Shown one piece after another: positions 10,586 to 20,948 of a DNA stretch of 64,000 nt (the stretch's first letter is position 1; each line of letters starts with the position of its first letter). The notes beneath the pieces were generated by a model. The model saw only the letters and a list, made by a program, of their open reading frames with translations, made no database searches and had not been told where the DNA came from. The position numbers and the translations under genes are program-made. This stretch comes from Nemophila menziesii. Its lineage: Eukaryota > Streptophyta > Magnoliopsida > Boraginales > Hydrophyllaceae. The stretch is from NCBI GenBank assembly GCA_029959085.1, contig JARWIR010000031.1, positions 7,564,001 to 7,628,000 on the forward strand. The letters run 5' to 3'.

Positions 10586-12553
10586 AAAATTAAAAGACTT
10601 GAATGAAATAAGCAATTATGTAAACGAAATGGCTTTTGTTTAACGTCGTTAAGCTCGACAGGTTACCTCTCACATCTATTCGGTTTCAAGGAGGTACATG
10701 ACCTCCCCAGGATGTGGATCCACCATACGATTAGTATCCTCACATACATGATAAATCTTTAACCGATGTCCATTCACCATAAAGGTGTGTTGTTCAGCTG
10801 GATTTTCGATTTCTATCGCTCCATGAGGCGTTAACTTGGTTACCACAAAAGAACCAGACCATTTTGATCTCAACTTACCCGGATAATTACTGAACTTGGA
10901 GTTATATTTGAGGACCAAATATCCAACTTTGAACTTCTTTTCATGAATATGATTATCATGCCGCCTATTTGTAGTTTCTTTATAAAGCTTTGCGTTCTCA
11001 TAGGCATGAAATCTAAACTCATCAAGTTCATTCAGTTTCATCATATGATTCTTACCGACTAGAGTAGGATCGATGTTCATCTCCGCTATCGCCCAATATG
11101 CACCTAATTCAAGTTCAAGAGGTAAGTGACAAGCCTTACTATAGACTATGCGATATGGAGATGCACCAATGGGTGTTTTTTGATATGCCCACAACGCCTC
11201 ATCTAACTTTGTTGACCAATCCTTGCGTGTGGCACCAGCTATCTTCTCTATAATGGATTTGATCTCTCGATTAGAGACCAGCTTGACCATTTGCTTGCGG
11301 ATGATACGCAGTTGTTACACGATGTCTCACCCCATACTTCTCTAAAACCGCCTTCAAGTATCTGTTAACAAAATGAGAACCTCCATAACTAATAATAACT
11401 CGAGGCGTACTATGTCTAGTGAAGATGTGTGACTTCAAAAATTTATCACTACCCGCAAATCATTGGTTGGCAGAGCTACAACCTCTACCCATTTGGACAC
11501 GTATCAACCGCTAATAGGATGTAAAGATTTCCGTGAGATGTTACAAAAGAACCCATGAAATCAATACCATAAATATCAAATATTTCAACTTCAAGAACGT
11601 TGTTACGTGGAATTTCATCTCTCTTGGATATGTTTCCGGTAAATTGGCACCTATGACACTTCTTAACATATTCATGGAAATCTTTGTGTATAGTGGGCCA
11701 ATAAAAACCGGATTGAAGAACCTTTGCGGCTGTACGATCACCTTTGAAGTGTCCCCCATAGGGTGAATCATGACAACTAGCAACTACCGACTGAATGTCA
11801 CCCTCAGGTATGCATCTTCTCACCATCTGATCACTACATGTTTTGTAGAGGAAAGAATCCTCCCAAAATAATTGCTTAGCACGGTGACTCAATCTCTTTC
11901 TCTCTTGTGAGGTTGACCCTTGAGGAAAAGAACCACTCACAATAAGATTCGTAAAGTCTGCATACCAAGGAGTACCATTTACATGTATCAAAAATAAACT
12001 CATTAGGAAACTCTTCCTTAACCAGTTCGGGACTACTATTGAACTCGACACCTTCAAGATGCGACAAATGATCAGCTACCTGATTATCAAAACCATTTCT
12101 ATCTCGAATCTTCAAGTCAAACACTTTTAAAACAAGATCCATCTGATTAAACACAGATTTGCATCTTTCTCCTCCATAAGGTATTTGATAGCAGAATGAT
12201 CAGTGTACACGACAATTTTCGCTCCAAGGAGATAGGAACGAGACTTGTTAAATGAATACACTACGGCTAGTAACTCTTTCTCCGTCACAGTATAATTAAT
12301 TTGAGCACTTGTAAAGACTTTACTAGCGTAATAGATGGAGTGAAATACTTTATCTTTCCTTTGACCCAAAACGTCACCCATAGCAAGGTCGCTAGCATCA
12401 CACATAACTTCAAATGTTATATTCCAAATCAGGAGGTAATACAATGGGGGTGGATATGAGTTTCTCCTTGATCTCCTTGAATGCCGCCATGCAAGCTTCA
12501 TCAAAAAGGAATTTGGTGTCCTTCTCGAGTAAGGTACATAACGGCTTAGCAAT
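10586..12553 (-). pseudogene. Athila-type pol, RNase H to integrase part (element E, 3' half)
   Basis: Continues the pol interrupted by element B. The minus strand shows the RNase H segment ([27 protein letters not shown]; 12588-12127 frame), integrase zinc and core segments (HDSPYGGHFKGD, CHRCQFTGNISKRD, IYGIDFMGSF; 12057-11485) and the integrase C-terminus with a GPF-like SKWSGSFVVTK (11290-10676). Athila assignment follows from these motifs. Several frame changes separate the pieces, and at the GQVE motif the reading is disrupted, so the catalytic Glu is probably lost. The frame ends near 10676, followed by the shared TTTGTTTAACGTCGTTAAG motif at about 10635. Confidence 0.8.
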
Positions 12554-14091
12554 TGGTGTCGCCTAGGGTGTGATAAAAATAAGATCAATTTAAGTATGGA
12601 AAACTATGCACTCTCACCCTAGACAGGCACAGTACTGCAAGTATTACAGGACGTATGCAAGTTTTAATGATAAGTAGAGTTCGTTCTCAGGGACTTAAGT
12701 GTGTTAATCGCGTAGGAAACAATGACGAGTAAAAGTAAATAATTAGAAGACAGAAAATAAAGCAAATAGGAATTCGAGATTAACAATTAAACTAATTAAA
12801 ACTAGGAAAATAAAGACAATAAAGTAAAAGATTAAGAATATGAGATGAGAGATATAGCTTAGGTTTTTCTAGTATGCACTAATCCTTCTAATTCTATCTA
12901 TAGATCTAGTTCATAAGTTAGAATATTAGCTCTTGGTAATACTTAGTCAGGATTCTAAATTCCCAAAGCTTAGACCTTGAGAGCGACTAAGGGGGCTACG
13001 TCACAACCAAGAAGTGATTTCCAATAGGGTTATCAAACGCCACTAAGGCCCTAAGCAAATACTGCAATCTTGGTGATACGGTGGTTAAAACAAACCCTAA
13101 TGACTATCTAGTTAGAAGTATGTTTTGTCAGAACTGCTATCGACACTAGACATTATGTGGTGGTTCAATAGTTAAACACCCTGTCAAGGAGACCATCTAA
13201 CTACTCTTAAAACAATCCTAAAGTGATCAGTTCTAGGAAAGACATTAAATCAAAACACATAAACAAATATAAAGTAAGAAGCTAATATCAGATTAAAACA
13301 TATAATTCCCAAAGAAACTTAGATAGAAGAACTAGAATTCATAGATTATACATATGCAAAACCCAAGCTATGGGAGGTTTAGTTCATACCTGAAGGAAAT
13401 AAACTAAAAGAAATTACAAAAGACATCATCTTGCTCTCTACAATAAACTGGAAGAATAAAACCTTAAGAACTAATTACTATGAGGCAAGGATAATTTACA
13501 AGTGATATAAGGGTGTATTTATAGGTGTTTAGAAGACCTAATTCGTTTTCTTGAGGAATAGTTAAGGTAATGGACTTCTAGCCCAACTCAATTTCGTATG
13601 GAAATAAAGATAAACACTGCTGCACCGTTTTGAGTGTATCTTCTTCGTTATTGGTCGGATTTTGCTCCACAAGATACCAAAAGAATCGCAACAGAATTAT
13701 CTAGGCCCTTTAGAATAAAAATCATCAGATTCGGCCTATTTCTTAGGTAAAAACGCCTATCTTTGGACGTGTATGCAGAATCTCAGTTTTAGGCAGCTTT
13801 TCCTTTTCCATCTTTTTAGCTTTTCTTTCCTTATCTCTAATAACCATGCTAATCTCTTTCCATAAGTTGTTGTCTTTTACTTGGACTCTAATTAATCTCC
13901 ATAATTATCTTTAAAGCTACACACTAAATAAACAATTAAACCCAATATGCTCTAAAAACATTATTTCTACAAATCAAGACTCAAAATAGGAAAGTGCACT
14001 AAAACTCAAGAAAATCGACATTATTGACTTCTAAATCACTAAAAATGATGTCTCATCCTAATATAAATCTATCACAAATGAGGAGACATCA
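12554..14091 (-). repeat. 3' LTR of element B
   Basis: 1538 bp, plus-strand ends TGGTGTCGCC and GGAGACATCA. The U3 start (14091-14046 on the minus strand) forms a TGATGTCTC..GAGACATCA hairpin. Pairs with 20949-22484; differences are scattered point changes and a few single-base indels. Confidence 0.93.
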
Positions 14092-15684
14092 AGACCCCCA
14101 ACTCAAAGTTGTATCGTCCCGATACAATAAAAATAAAAACATAGGGAAGTCTAGAAATACACACTTATAAAATTCTCAACACAATGGGAAAAAGCATAAC
14201 AGAATACATAGAATAAACCTAAAGCACATAACTCAGAAAATTTCATGCAATAATATTCATAAACTACATACCTGTACACTTCTCATATTCACATACAACA
14301 CGGCTTGAATTCAAGATCAGATTAGTTTCGCAATGTAAGAAGGATTGGGACTTTACTCAGTTCCCCAAGAGAGCTATAGATTGTTCATCAATCCTCACTA
14401 GTATCCAAGGATCCACTTAACTAATCTCTAATGGCTCAATCACTTCTCAATTACATAGCAAAGAATCAAAAGGTCTTTAATGTTGTAATGTAGGCTTAGG
14501 GACGGTATGATAGTATATTTGGATAATTTGGAGTGAGCTTTTAGCTCTCTCCTCACTAGCCATCAACGAATCGCCCTAGAGCTTGAGTTACTCTCATACA
14601 ATGTTTCTCACTCAACCCAATGAATTCCTTGATGCATAATTTAGCATCCCCAATAACCTAATTAAAGCTTTAGATGTTCACATAAAAATCCACTTTGCCG
14701 GTCTGAATATATATATTTTCTTTTCTTTTCAAATCAATTTTCTTTTATAGTTATGACTCTCTTTTAATGTTGAGATATCATACTATTTTTTTCATATATA
14801 TATTTTCTCTTTTAATGCCCTTGTTGGCAATTTTTAGCTCGAAGCTTCTTTTTCATTCACTATTACCCCGGCAAAGGGTTACAATAAAAATCTGTGAAAC
14901 ATCATCAATATAAAGCACAAAGCACAATTAATAAGCTCACAAGAATCCCAACATAATAATTCCCATATTGGTGGACCCACCACCCCAAACTCAAGCTCTA
15001 AAACAACTGTCTATGCATCGCGATTCGAGTGCGGGTCATATGGAAAAGTCCTAAAATCTAAAGGATATGGCTTATAATGTGTTTCAATAAAAGGCTTTAA
15101 AAAGGCTAGAAGGGGCTGAGAAGGATATAACATATAAAATCAAAAATCACAAGGTGAGAAGGTATAAAAAGGCTTCAAGGGCTTCAAAATATGAAAGAAC
15201 CGCCTTAATCACTTTCTACACTATGTAATTTAGAAAATTTCTTACCTTTAGCACTTTCATCAAATGGTTTTTCAACTAGCTTGGATCTCACGGCCTACAC
15301 ACTTCTCAAGGTTCCCTGAGATCGAACATACTTTCTATCGCATTGCTCACTAATCTTTTCTTTACTATCAACGTGTGTTTTCCTGCAAATACTCAAAGCA
15401 TACAAATACATAGCTCATAAACATATCACTTACTATCATTAATCTACTGAGCTTATGCTTTCGAGCTATTAAACACACTCTTCATCTAATTCCCATGCAT
15501 CAAAAATTTTAATTTCACCCAAAAAACAAAAATATGGAGATGAGAGACAACGAATCCCCACACCCCAACTCAAAAATGAGTCGTGTCCCCACGCCTCGAA
15601 AAAGACTCGAAAAACAGAAATTAAAATTAGCAGATAGACATATTTACAGAAATGGTAAGGAAGAAAGAGAACATACTCTCGAGG
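14092..15684 (-). other. 3' non-coding region and polypurine-like tract of element B
   Basis: No supported ORF. Directly before the 3' LTR the minus strand reads CTTTGAGTTGGGGGTCT (14108-14092), the likely polypurine tract priming plus-strand DNA synthesis. Two similar purine motifs occur at 14982-14995 (CTTGAGTTTGGGGT) and 15562-15574 (TTTGAGTTGGGGT). The layout is also found in element C (42607-44071) and in part in A. Confidence 0.7.
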
Positions 15685-16881
15685 CTATTGCCTCGCATCA
15701 TTGATATCCAAGGTTGGAATTGCTGGACCTTTCGTTAATTGCTCAAGGAGTTTCATGATGTGCACTTGATTTGCGTTGATTTGTGCCACATCATTGACTA
15801 AAGAAGTTTGAGCTACTTCAAATTTCGTTAAACGCTCCTCCATCTTCTCTTGCCAATTTTGCTCCTTTTCTTCCTTCGAGACTTGAGTAGAACCCGCTCT
15901 TCGAAGACTTTCTTTGATCCATGCATTATCAATATAACTCATCTTAAATTCGAGTTTCTCTTCTTCACCCAATACTATATTCGCTTTTCGCACAAGACAC
16001 GTGATCATAGTTGGAAATTTAACATTATAAACTGATTTAGGAGAGACCGAAAATCGTATCACCTCCTCATAGATCAACTGTGCCACATCAACTTCTTCTC
16101 CTCTCAAAATACAATCCAATAGTAACGCGTTCTTCATAGTCACATCCAAAGTTCGTGTGTTTCCAAAGACATTAGGAATAAGGAAATTGTGCCAAATTCT
16201 TGCATCTGCTTGAAGATATTTGTAAGGCCAAGGTGCCTTCAATTCGCCCTTATGTGATTGCACTTTCTCTTTGTCTAAAACATGCTCAAAAAGTAATTCC
16301 TCATCAAAGATTTTTCGCTTAGCAACTGCTTCTTCAAATTTGCAAAAACCTTTCAATTTCTTAAACTTGAAGTGGTTTCTAATCTCCTCAACTGTGAAAG
16401 GAACTAACTTTCCTCTAATCGGAACACAATTACTATCTCGGCTAAAGAGGCCTAAATAGAACTCCAAAACTAATTCAGGACATAATTCAGAACGTCTTAC
16501 CATGAACGTAGACCAACCCAATTTCTCACCAAGCTCGAAGAATCTCTTGTATTCTCCATCTCTAATTTCTTCCTTGAATACTTTCTCATAAGCAAAAGGT
16601 AGTTCTTTTAATTGTTTCTCTGCAGAAATCTTCAGATCTCTTGAAGTATCCACTTTCTCTATAGGTATAAGATCTTGTTGAGGTTGAGTTTTCTCCTTTG
16701 CATAATAATAAAGCTTTTTACCATTACGATCAAATGAAGGTTTCCCACTCTTCTTCACATTATCTTTACCCTTTGATTTAGAACTAGAACCTTTGTCAAT
16801 TGATTTCTTCTTGTTTAAATCCAATCCCTTGTTATTTTTCACCTCCCTCTTGTTAGCTAAGATGGTTGTTCTATTAGTCAT
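15685..16881 (-). CDS. Additional ORF of element B, plant 'putative transposon protein' type
   Basis: A 398-aa frame; ATG at 16881 chosen because the two upstream codons (TTG AAG) offer no ATG. The N-terminal 60 residues are Lys/Ser-rich and nuclear-localisation-like. The central part (about residues 105-320) has the pattern of the plant-specific 'putative plant transposon protein' domain (PF20167-like): RGKLVPFTVEEIRNHF, ARIWHNFLIPNVFGNT, ALLLDCILRGEEVDVAQLIYEE. The last 60 residues are Gln/Glu-rich and coiled-coil-like. It lies downstream of gag-pro on the same strand, after a purine-rich motif at 16891-16905. No membrane segments are seen, so it is not envelope-like. Function is unknown; the domain name reflects its occurrence in repeats, not proven transposase activity. 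The family call is from memory of the pattern. Confidence 0.75.
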   Translation of the reverse strand: MTNRTTILANKREVKNNKGLDLNKKKSIDKGSSSKSKGKDNVKKSGKPSFDRNGKKLYYYAKEKTQPQQDLIPIEKVDTSRDLKISAEKQLKELPFAYEKVFKEEIRDGEYKRFFELGEKLGWSTFMVRRSELCPELVLEFYLGLFSRDSNCVPIRGKLVPFTVEEIRNHFKFKKLKGFCKFEEAVAKRKIFDEELLFEHVLDKEKVQSHKGELKAPWPYKYLQADARIWHNFLIPNVFGNTRTLDVTMKNALLLDCILRGEEVDVAQLIYEEVIRFSVSPKSVYNVKFPTMITCLVRKANIVLGEEEKLEFKMSYIDNAWIKESLRRAGSTQVSKEEKEQNWQEKMEERLTKFEVAQTSLVNDVAQINANQVHIMKLLEQLTKGPAIPTLDINDARQ

Positions 16882-17284
16882 CTTCAATTAACCCCCAACT
16901 CAAAGCTTTAGCAACCCTTGAAATTTAAACTCTTGAATTAATGGATGAACAAGCTTGATTTGGCCCAGGATGGGTGAATTGGTGATGAATCTCTATGTGG
17001 GTGAGGATGATTTGTAATGGGTAGGCTTGGATTTTAGAAATTGTGTGATGAATTTGTGAAATTTGGCTCTTTGATTCTTCAATTTGAATGAATTTGGTGA
17101 TGATTGGTAGCTTGAATCTCTCTTGTAATGGTGTGGAGAGAAGGCTTGATGTGTTTTTCTTGATTATTGGGTAGTGTTTTGGTGATTGGTGAAGGTGTTG
17201 ATGAGCTTCAATGGAGTTAGGAGAGTTGTGGAGAAGAAAAAGAGGGTTAAGGTTTAATAAATTCGGAATAATAGGATTTATAAC

Positions 17285-17705
17285 TCAATCCCGTAGGTTT
17301 TTCTCTCTCTGGCGGCGCTGCGGACTACCCCTGTGGACCATGGGGTGCTCCGCAGGGTAGTCCGCGACATCTGATGCTCGAAAATTTTTGCTCACTGGAT
17401 TTGACCCGTGGTAGGACCCCGTAGCACAGGTTTTTGGCTCGCGGACTAGGGTTCGGTGTACCGAAGGGTACCCCGCGGCATCTATAGCTAACTCCGTCCA
17501 AATACCCGTGGTACCTACCCCGTGGCACACGTTTTTGGGGCGTGGACCATGGTGCGGTATAGGGGGGTAGTCCGCGGGTCATATTTTTCTGGTTTCTGGA
17601 TCAAACCCGCGGTGCAACCCGTGGCACGGGTTTTGACCACGCGGACCATCCCTGCGGACCATGGGGTAGTCCGTGAGGTAGTCCGCGGGGTGCATTCTTG
17701 CGCTC
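17285..17705 (-). repeat. GC-rich palindromic tandem array of element B
   Basis: About three imperfect units of roughly 120-130 bp. Each carries versions of CCCGTGGCAC followed by a T-run, then GCGGACCATGG and GGTAGTCCGCG, which can pair with each other. GC content is far above the AT-rich surroundings. Open frames cross it on both strands but have no family match and differ between units. It sits between gag-pro and the additional ORF, like the unrelated arrays of A and C. Confidence 0.75.
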
Positions 17706-17852
17706 CAAAAATTTTCCTCGCGTTCCCTAACTCGATTTCTCCAATTCCTACACACCAAAAACACTAATACCTTTCTCAAATATGCATTATCAACTAAAAA
17801 CAACTAAAATAAACTTAAACTAAAAACATAAAAGACATGAAAACATAAAAAA

Positions 17853-17912
17853 CTTCGGGTTGTCTCCCGAACAACACTTTTGTTTAACGTCTTTCAAAGT
17901 TAGACGTGTTAC
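17853..17912 (-). other. Conserved post-ORF motif with hairpin (element B)
   Basis: On the minus strand the end of gag-pro is followed by GACGTTAAACAAAAGTG and then by CGGGAGACAACCCG, a short stem-loop. The same arrangement occurs after the ORFs of A (about 4553-4590) and F (345-296), and the GACGTTAAACAAAAG part alone in C (45446-45432) and E (about 10649-10635). Role unknown. Confidence 0.6.
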
Positions 17913-17917
17913 CTCTG

Positions 17918-20788
17918 TCAAGATTTGCGAATATAGCCTCCCCAACAACGAGTAAGGCTATGAACGTCAACTAATCTGCGCTTGACCCCAGTTTTGGGGC
18001 GAATTTCTATCACCTTGGCTGAAACAACCTTAGTGACAATGAATGGTCCCATCCACGAGTCTTTGAAACTTCGTGGCCTATTCTCGCGTTTGTGGGCTTT
18101 CCATAGGACTTCATGGCCAACCCCAAACTCAATGTCTGGCTCGGTATCCACAGGTTTTACGTGGATCTCCTCAGGAGGGACTTTGTGATGTGAAAGGCTG
18201 TGGATGATGGGCACGGTGGGATCCAACTTCCTCGGTTTCTTACCCAAGACATATAAGGTCTTGGATATATTCTTTGCATGAAGGGTGATGGTCCCATCTT
18301 GGAAGTTGATCACACTTTGACTTGTGGCCATGAAGGGCCGTTCAAGTATGATCGGAACCTGCTTATCTGCATCAAACTCAAGAATAACAAAGTCAGTAGG
18401 GATGGCGATATTACCTGCTCGGACTAAGACGTCCTCCACTGTTCCCCATGTCCTCTTCACTGAGTTGTCAGCAAACTGCAACTTCACTGGAGTCTTCTCT
18501 GATTTCTGAAGTCCAAGTCTCTCGAACACGGATTTAGGCATAAGATTCACACCAGAACCCACATCGTACATAGTTTTCACCTTGAGCATACCGTGTAATT
18601 GAATAGGAAGATTGAAACTTCCCGGATCTTTAAGCTTTGGAGGTAGCTCTTTCTCACTTCTTCTTGAAACCCTCAGGTTCTCTCTCGGGATCTCTACACT
18701 CGCCTCTTTCTCAGGAATAACTTGCGTAAAAACTTGTGGCGGTGTAAGTCCTCTCTTCGCAATCTCAAGCATTTGGGCGTTGATATTTTCAGGTTGGTAC
18801 GCCTCTACAAATGTCTTGAGAACAGTGTCATCTTTAGGAATTGTATCAGGAATAGTTGATGACACTGGTTGAACAATAGGTGGCGATTCCACCTTCTCAT
18901 CTTCTTTCTCTTCTAGCACAGGAGGTGCCACTTCATCTTTCGATTTCTCTCTTGAGGCTTCTTCTTCTTTCTCTTTAGCCAACTCCGCTGCATATTCTAC
19001 TACCGATCTAATCTCCTCTTGCACCTTCCTCAGTAACTCTATGAACTCGGCTTTCTCTTGATCGTCCTCCACATAAACTTTAGAACAGTCAGATTCCACG
19101 GGGCTAGACTTGGTTGGTTCTTCTTTAGTACTCGGAATTTCCACGGCTCTAATGGCAGCATGTGGTATTTCTTCTTTTTCTTCTTCAATTTCAAGGCATA
19201 TAGCCTTGCAAGCTTCGAACCCAACATTGTTTTCACCTCCTTCGATTGCCTTTACTTCTTTTTGTTCAACTACACTTGTTAACACTTTATTTAACTGTTC
19301 TACTTGAGTACTTAACATCTGAAGTATGGCATCGTGTCCTCTAACCTTCTCGTCCTGAGCGTTTATAGTTGTGGTCAAACGGTCTAGAGCTTGTGCTATC
19401 TGTGTACTGTCTATAGCTCCTTCTTGCGGATACTGAGGTAAAGCTTTCTGATCTAAAGTATCGGTATAGGCGTCTTGAGCAGGTTGTTGTGGAGGAGCGG
19501 GTCTATTCTGATATTGATTTTGGTACTGACCTCTCTGTTGGTAAGAGTTGTTCTGGGGTCGTGGTTGATAATGACCAGGATTAGCGGCCCCTTGCGGATT
19601 TGAATACTGCATACCCGGATGGTTGCGGTTGCCCCATCGGTTGGATATAAAGTAAACAGATTGCGGATTCGTTTCGCACTCTTCCCATGAATGATCGTTA
19701 ACTACACATTGTTGACAACCTTGTGCTTCTTGTACTACCTTTGTTGCGGCTATATTCTTCTCCACCGCGATTTTCAGCTCCTTGATTTGATTTTCTAAAG
19801 AGGATATTTGAGCTGAATTCGTAGTTTCTGCATCTAAACGAAGCGTTCCTCGGGTCTTTGCTGCAGAAGCTCGCGTTGAAGGCCAACTTCTTTCTTGTTC
19901 CATAATATTTTCTAACACCTCGGAAGCTTCATTGTGATTCATGGACACAAAATTTCCTTTTCCAATGTTATCCACCTTTTCTCTACCTTTATCATTAAGG
20001 CCTTCATAGAACATAGAAAGTTGTAGAGCAGGTGTATAACCATGGAGTGGACATCTAGTTAATTTTTGTTGAAACCTTGTCCATGCTTCTCCCACTGTTT
20101 CTCCATCTTCTTGGCAAAATCTTGCAAGCTCGGTTTGATCTTTAAGTCTCATGCTCTTCGGATAAAATCGGTTAAAGAATGCGGCTTGAAGTTCTCTCCA
20201 AGAATGAATGGTTCTATGTGGTTGTATCTCTAGCCAATCGCTAGCTCTTCCGGTCAAGAAAAACGAAAACATATGACAATACAGCTGCTCGCGTGTAATG
20301 CCAGGAGTAATGTAGGCATCACAAATCTGCATGAACTTCTGAATCGCTTTTACCGGATCTTGTATTGCAGTACCAGTATAGAGTCCGAAACTTTGAAATT
20401 GACTAAGCATACCCGGATCGGGTCTAAATTTGATATTCGGAATCTCAGGAGGGTGGTAACCGATGGGTTGAACATGGAATGGTACATTAAGGCCAGGTAG
20501 ATCTTGTTCAACTCGGTTATGTTGATTATTAAGGTTATTCCCATTACCTCCTCCTTCTGGTAGTTGTTGTCCTTCTTGTCCACCGAGTGGTGGATCTTGT
20601 TGACCGAGGGGTGCTCCAAGTGGTGGATCTGGTTGTAATCCACCTCCTGGTAATTGTTGTCCTCCTCCAACTGGTGGATTTAGTTGGGCTGCCATAACTC
20701 TTCTCAAGGCTCTTTCCTCACGAACTCGTTTGTTGTAAGGTCTGAAGCTCCTCTCAGGCTCCGATAAGGGAGGCCAAGAGTTAAACAC
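17918..20788 (-). CDS. Gag-protease polyprotein with integrase C-terminal (GPF) tail, element B
   Basis: Open frame of 956 codons from a GTG at 20788; the first ATG is at 20695 (MAAQLNPP, giving 925 aa). Residues, counted from 20788: Pro/Gly/Gln-rich N-terminus 35-105; retrotransposon gag core 127-300 (FMQICDAYITPGITREQLYC, FYPKSMRL, GEAWTRFQQKL); coiled coil 328-352; CCHC zinc knuckle CQQCVVNDHSWEEC at 358-371; Gln-rich linker; acidic coiled coil 520-640; retropepsin-like segment with YDVGSGVNLMP at 741-751 and IILERPF at 813-819 (family usually ILGRPF). There is no RT, RNase H or integrase core. Residues 888-945 (VGHEVLWK.., SWMGPFIVTKV, IEI) align with the integrase C-terminus of C (SKWSGPFVVTKV, IEI). 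Gag packages the RNA and the protease matures it; polymerase and integrase must come from another element. Translation may start upstream of the ATG because the peptide before it is conserved in D. Confidence 0.88.
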   Translation of the reverse strand: MFNSWPPLSEPERSFRPYNKRVREERALRRVMAAQLNPPVGGGQQLPGGGLQPDPPLGAPLGQQDPPLGGQEGQQLPEGGGNGNNLNNQHNRVEQDLPGLNVPFHVQPIGYHPPEIPNIKFRPDPGMLSQFQSFGLYTGTAIQDPVKAIQKFMQICDAYITPGITREQLYCHMFSFFLTGRASDWLEIQPHRTIHSWRELQAAFFNRFYPKSMRLKDQTELARFCQEDGETVGEAWTRFQQKLTRCPLHGYTPALQLSMFYEGLNDKGREKVDNIGKGNFVSMNHNEASEVLENIMEQERSWPSTRASAAKTRGTLRLDAETTNSAQISSLENQIKELKIAVEKNIAATKVVQEAQGCQQCVVNDHSWEECETNPQSVYFISNRWGNRNHPGMQYSNPQGAANPGHYQPRPQNNSYQQRGQYQNQYQNRPAPPQQPAQDAYTDTLDQKALPQYPQEGAIDSTQIAQALDRLTTTINAQDEKVRGHDAILQMLSTQVEQLNKVLTSVVEQKEVKAIEGGENNVGFEACKAICLEIEEEKEEIPHAAIRAVEIPSTKEEPTKSSPVESDCSKVYVEDDQEKAEFIELLRKVQEEIRSVVEYAAELAKEKEEEASREKSKDEVAPPVLEEKEDEKVESPPIVQPVSSTIPDTIPKDDTVLKTFVEAYQPENINAQMLEIAKRGLTPPQVFTQVIPEKEASVEIPRENLRVSRRSEKELPPKLKDPGSFNLPIQLHGMLKVKTMYDVGSGVNLMPKSVFERLGLQKSEKTPVKLQFADNSVKRTWGTVEDVLVRAGNIAIPTDFVILEFDADKQVPIILERPFMATSQSVINFQDGTITLHAKNISKTLYVLGKKPRKLDPTVPIIHSLSHHKVPPEEIHVKPVDTEPDIEFGVGHEVLWKAHKRENRPRSFKDSWMGPFIVTKVVSAKVIEIRPKTGVKRRLVDVHSLTRCWGGYIRKS

Positions 20789-20925
20789 TGTGAAACCTGA
20801 AAGAGACTAAAGCAAACCACAAGCGTAAATCTGGAAAAATAAAAACTAAACTAAAAACTGAAAAGTAAAACTAATTAAAAACTAAAACTCGAAATAGATA
20901 ACCCACACGCTAACGAGACACAAGT

Positions 20926-20942
20926 CCCCGGCAGCGGCGCCA
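20926..20942 (-). other. Primer-binding site of element B (tRNA-Asp-like)
   Basis: The minus strand reads TGGCGCCGCTGCCGGGG six bases inside the 5' LTR. This is one mismatch from the complement of the plant tRNA-Asp(GTC) 3' end (TGGCGCCGTTGCCGGGG), the primer used by Athila elements. Confidence 0.85.
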
Positions 20943-20948
20943 AAAACT

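Noticed and set aside
10383..10643. Plus-strand 86-aa frame
   Set aside because: It is antisense to the LINE RT block and extends into element E; shadow frame.
15685..16881. Envelope-like identity for the additional ORF of B
   Set aside because: No signal peptide, membrane segment or glycosylation-rich ectodomain; the pattern fits the plant transposon-protein domain instead.
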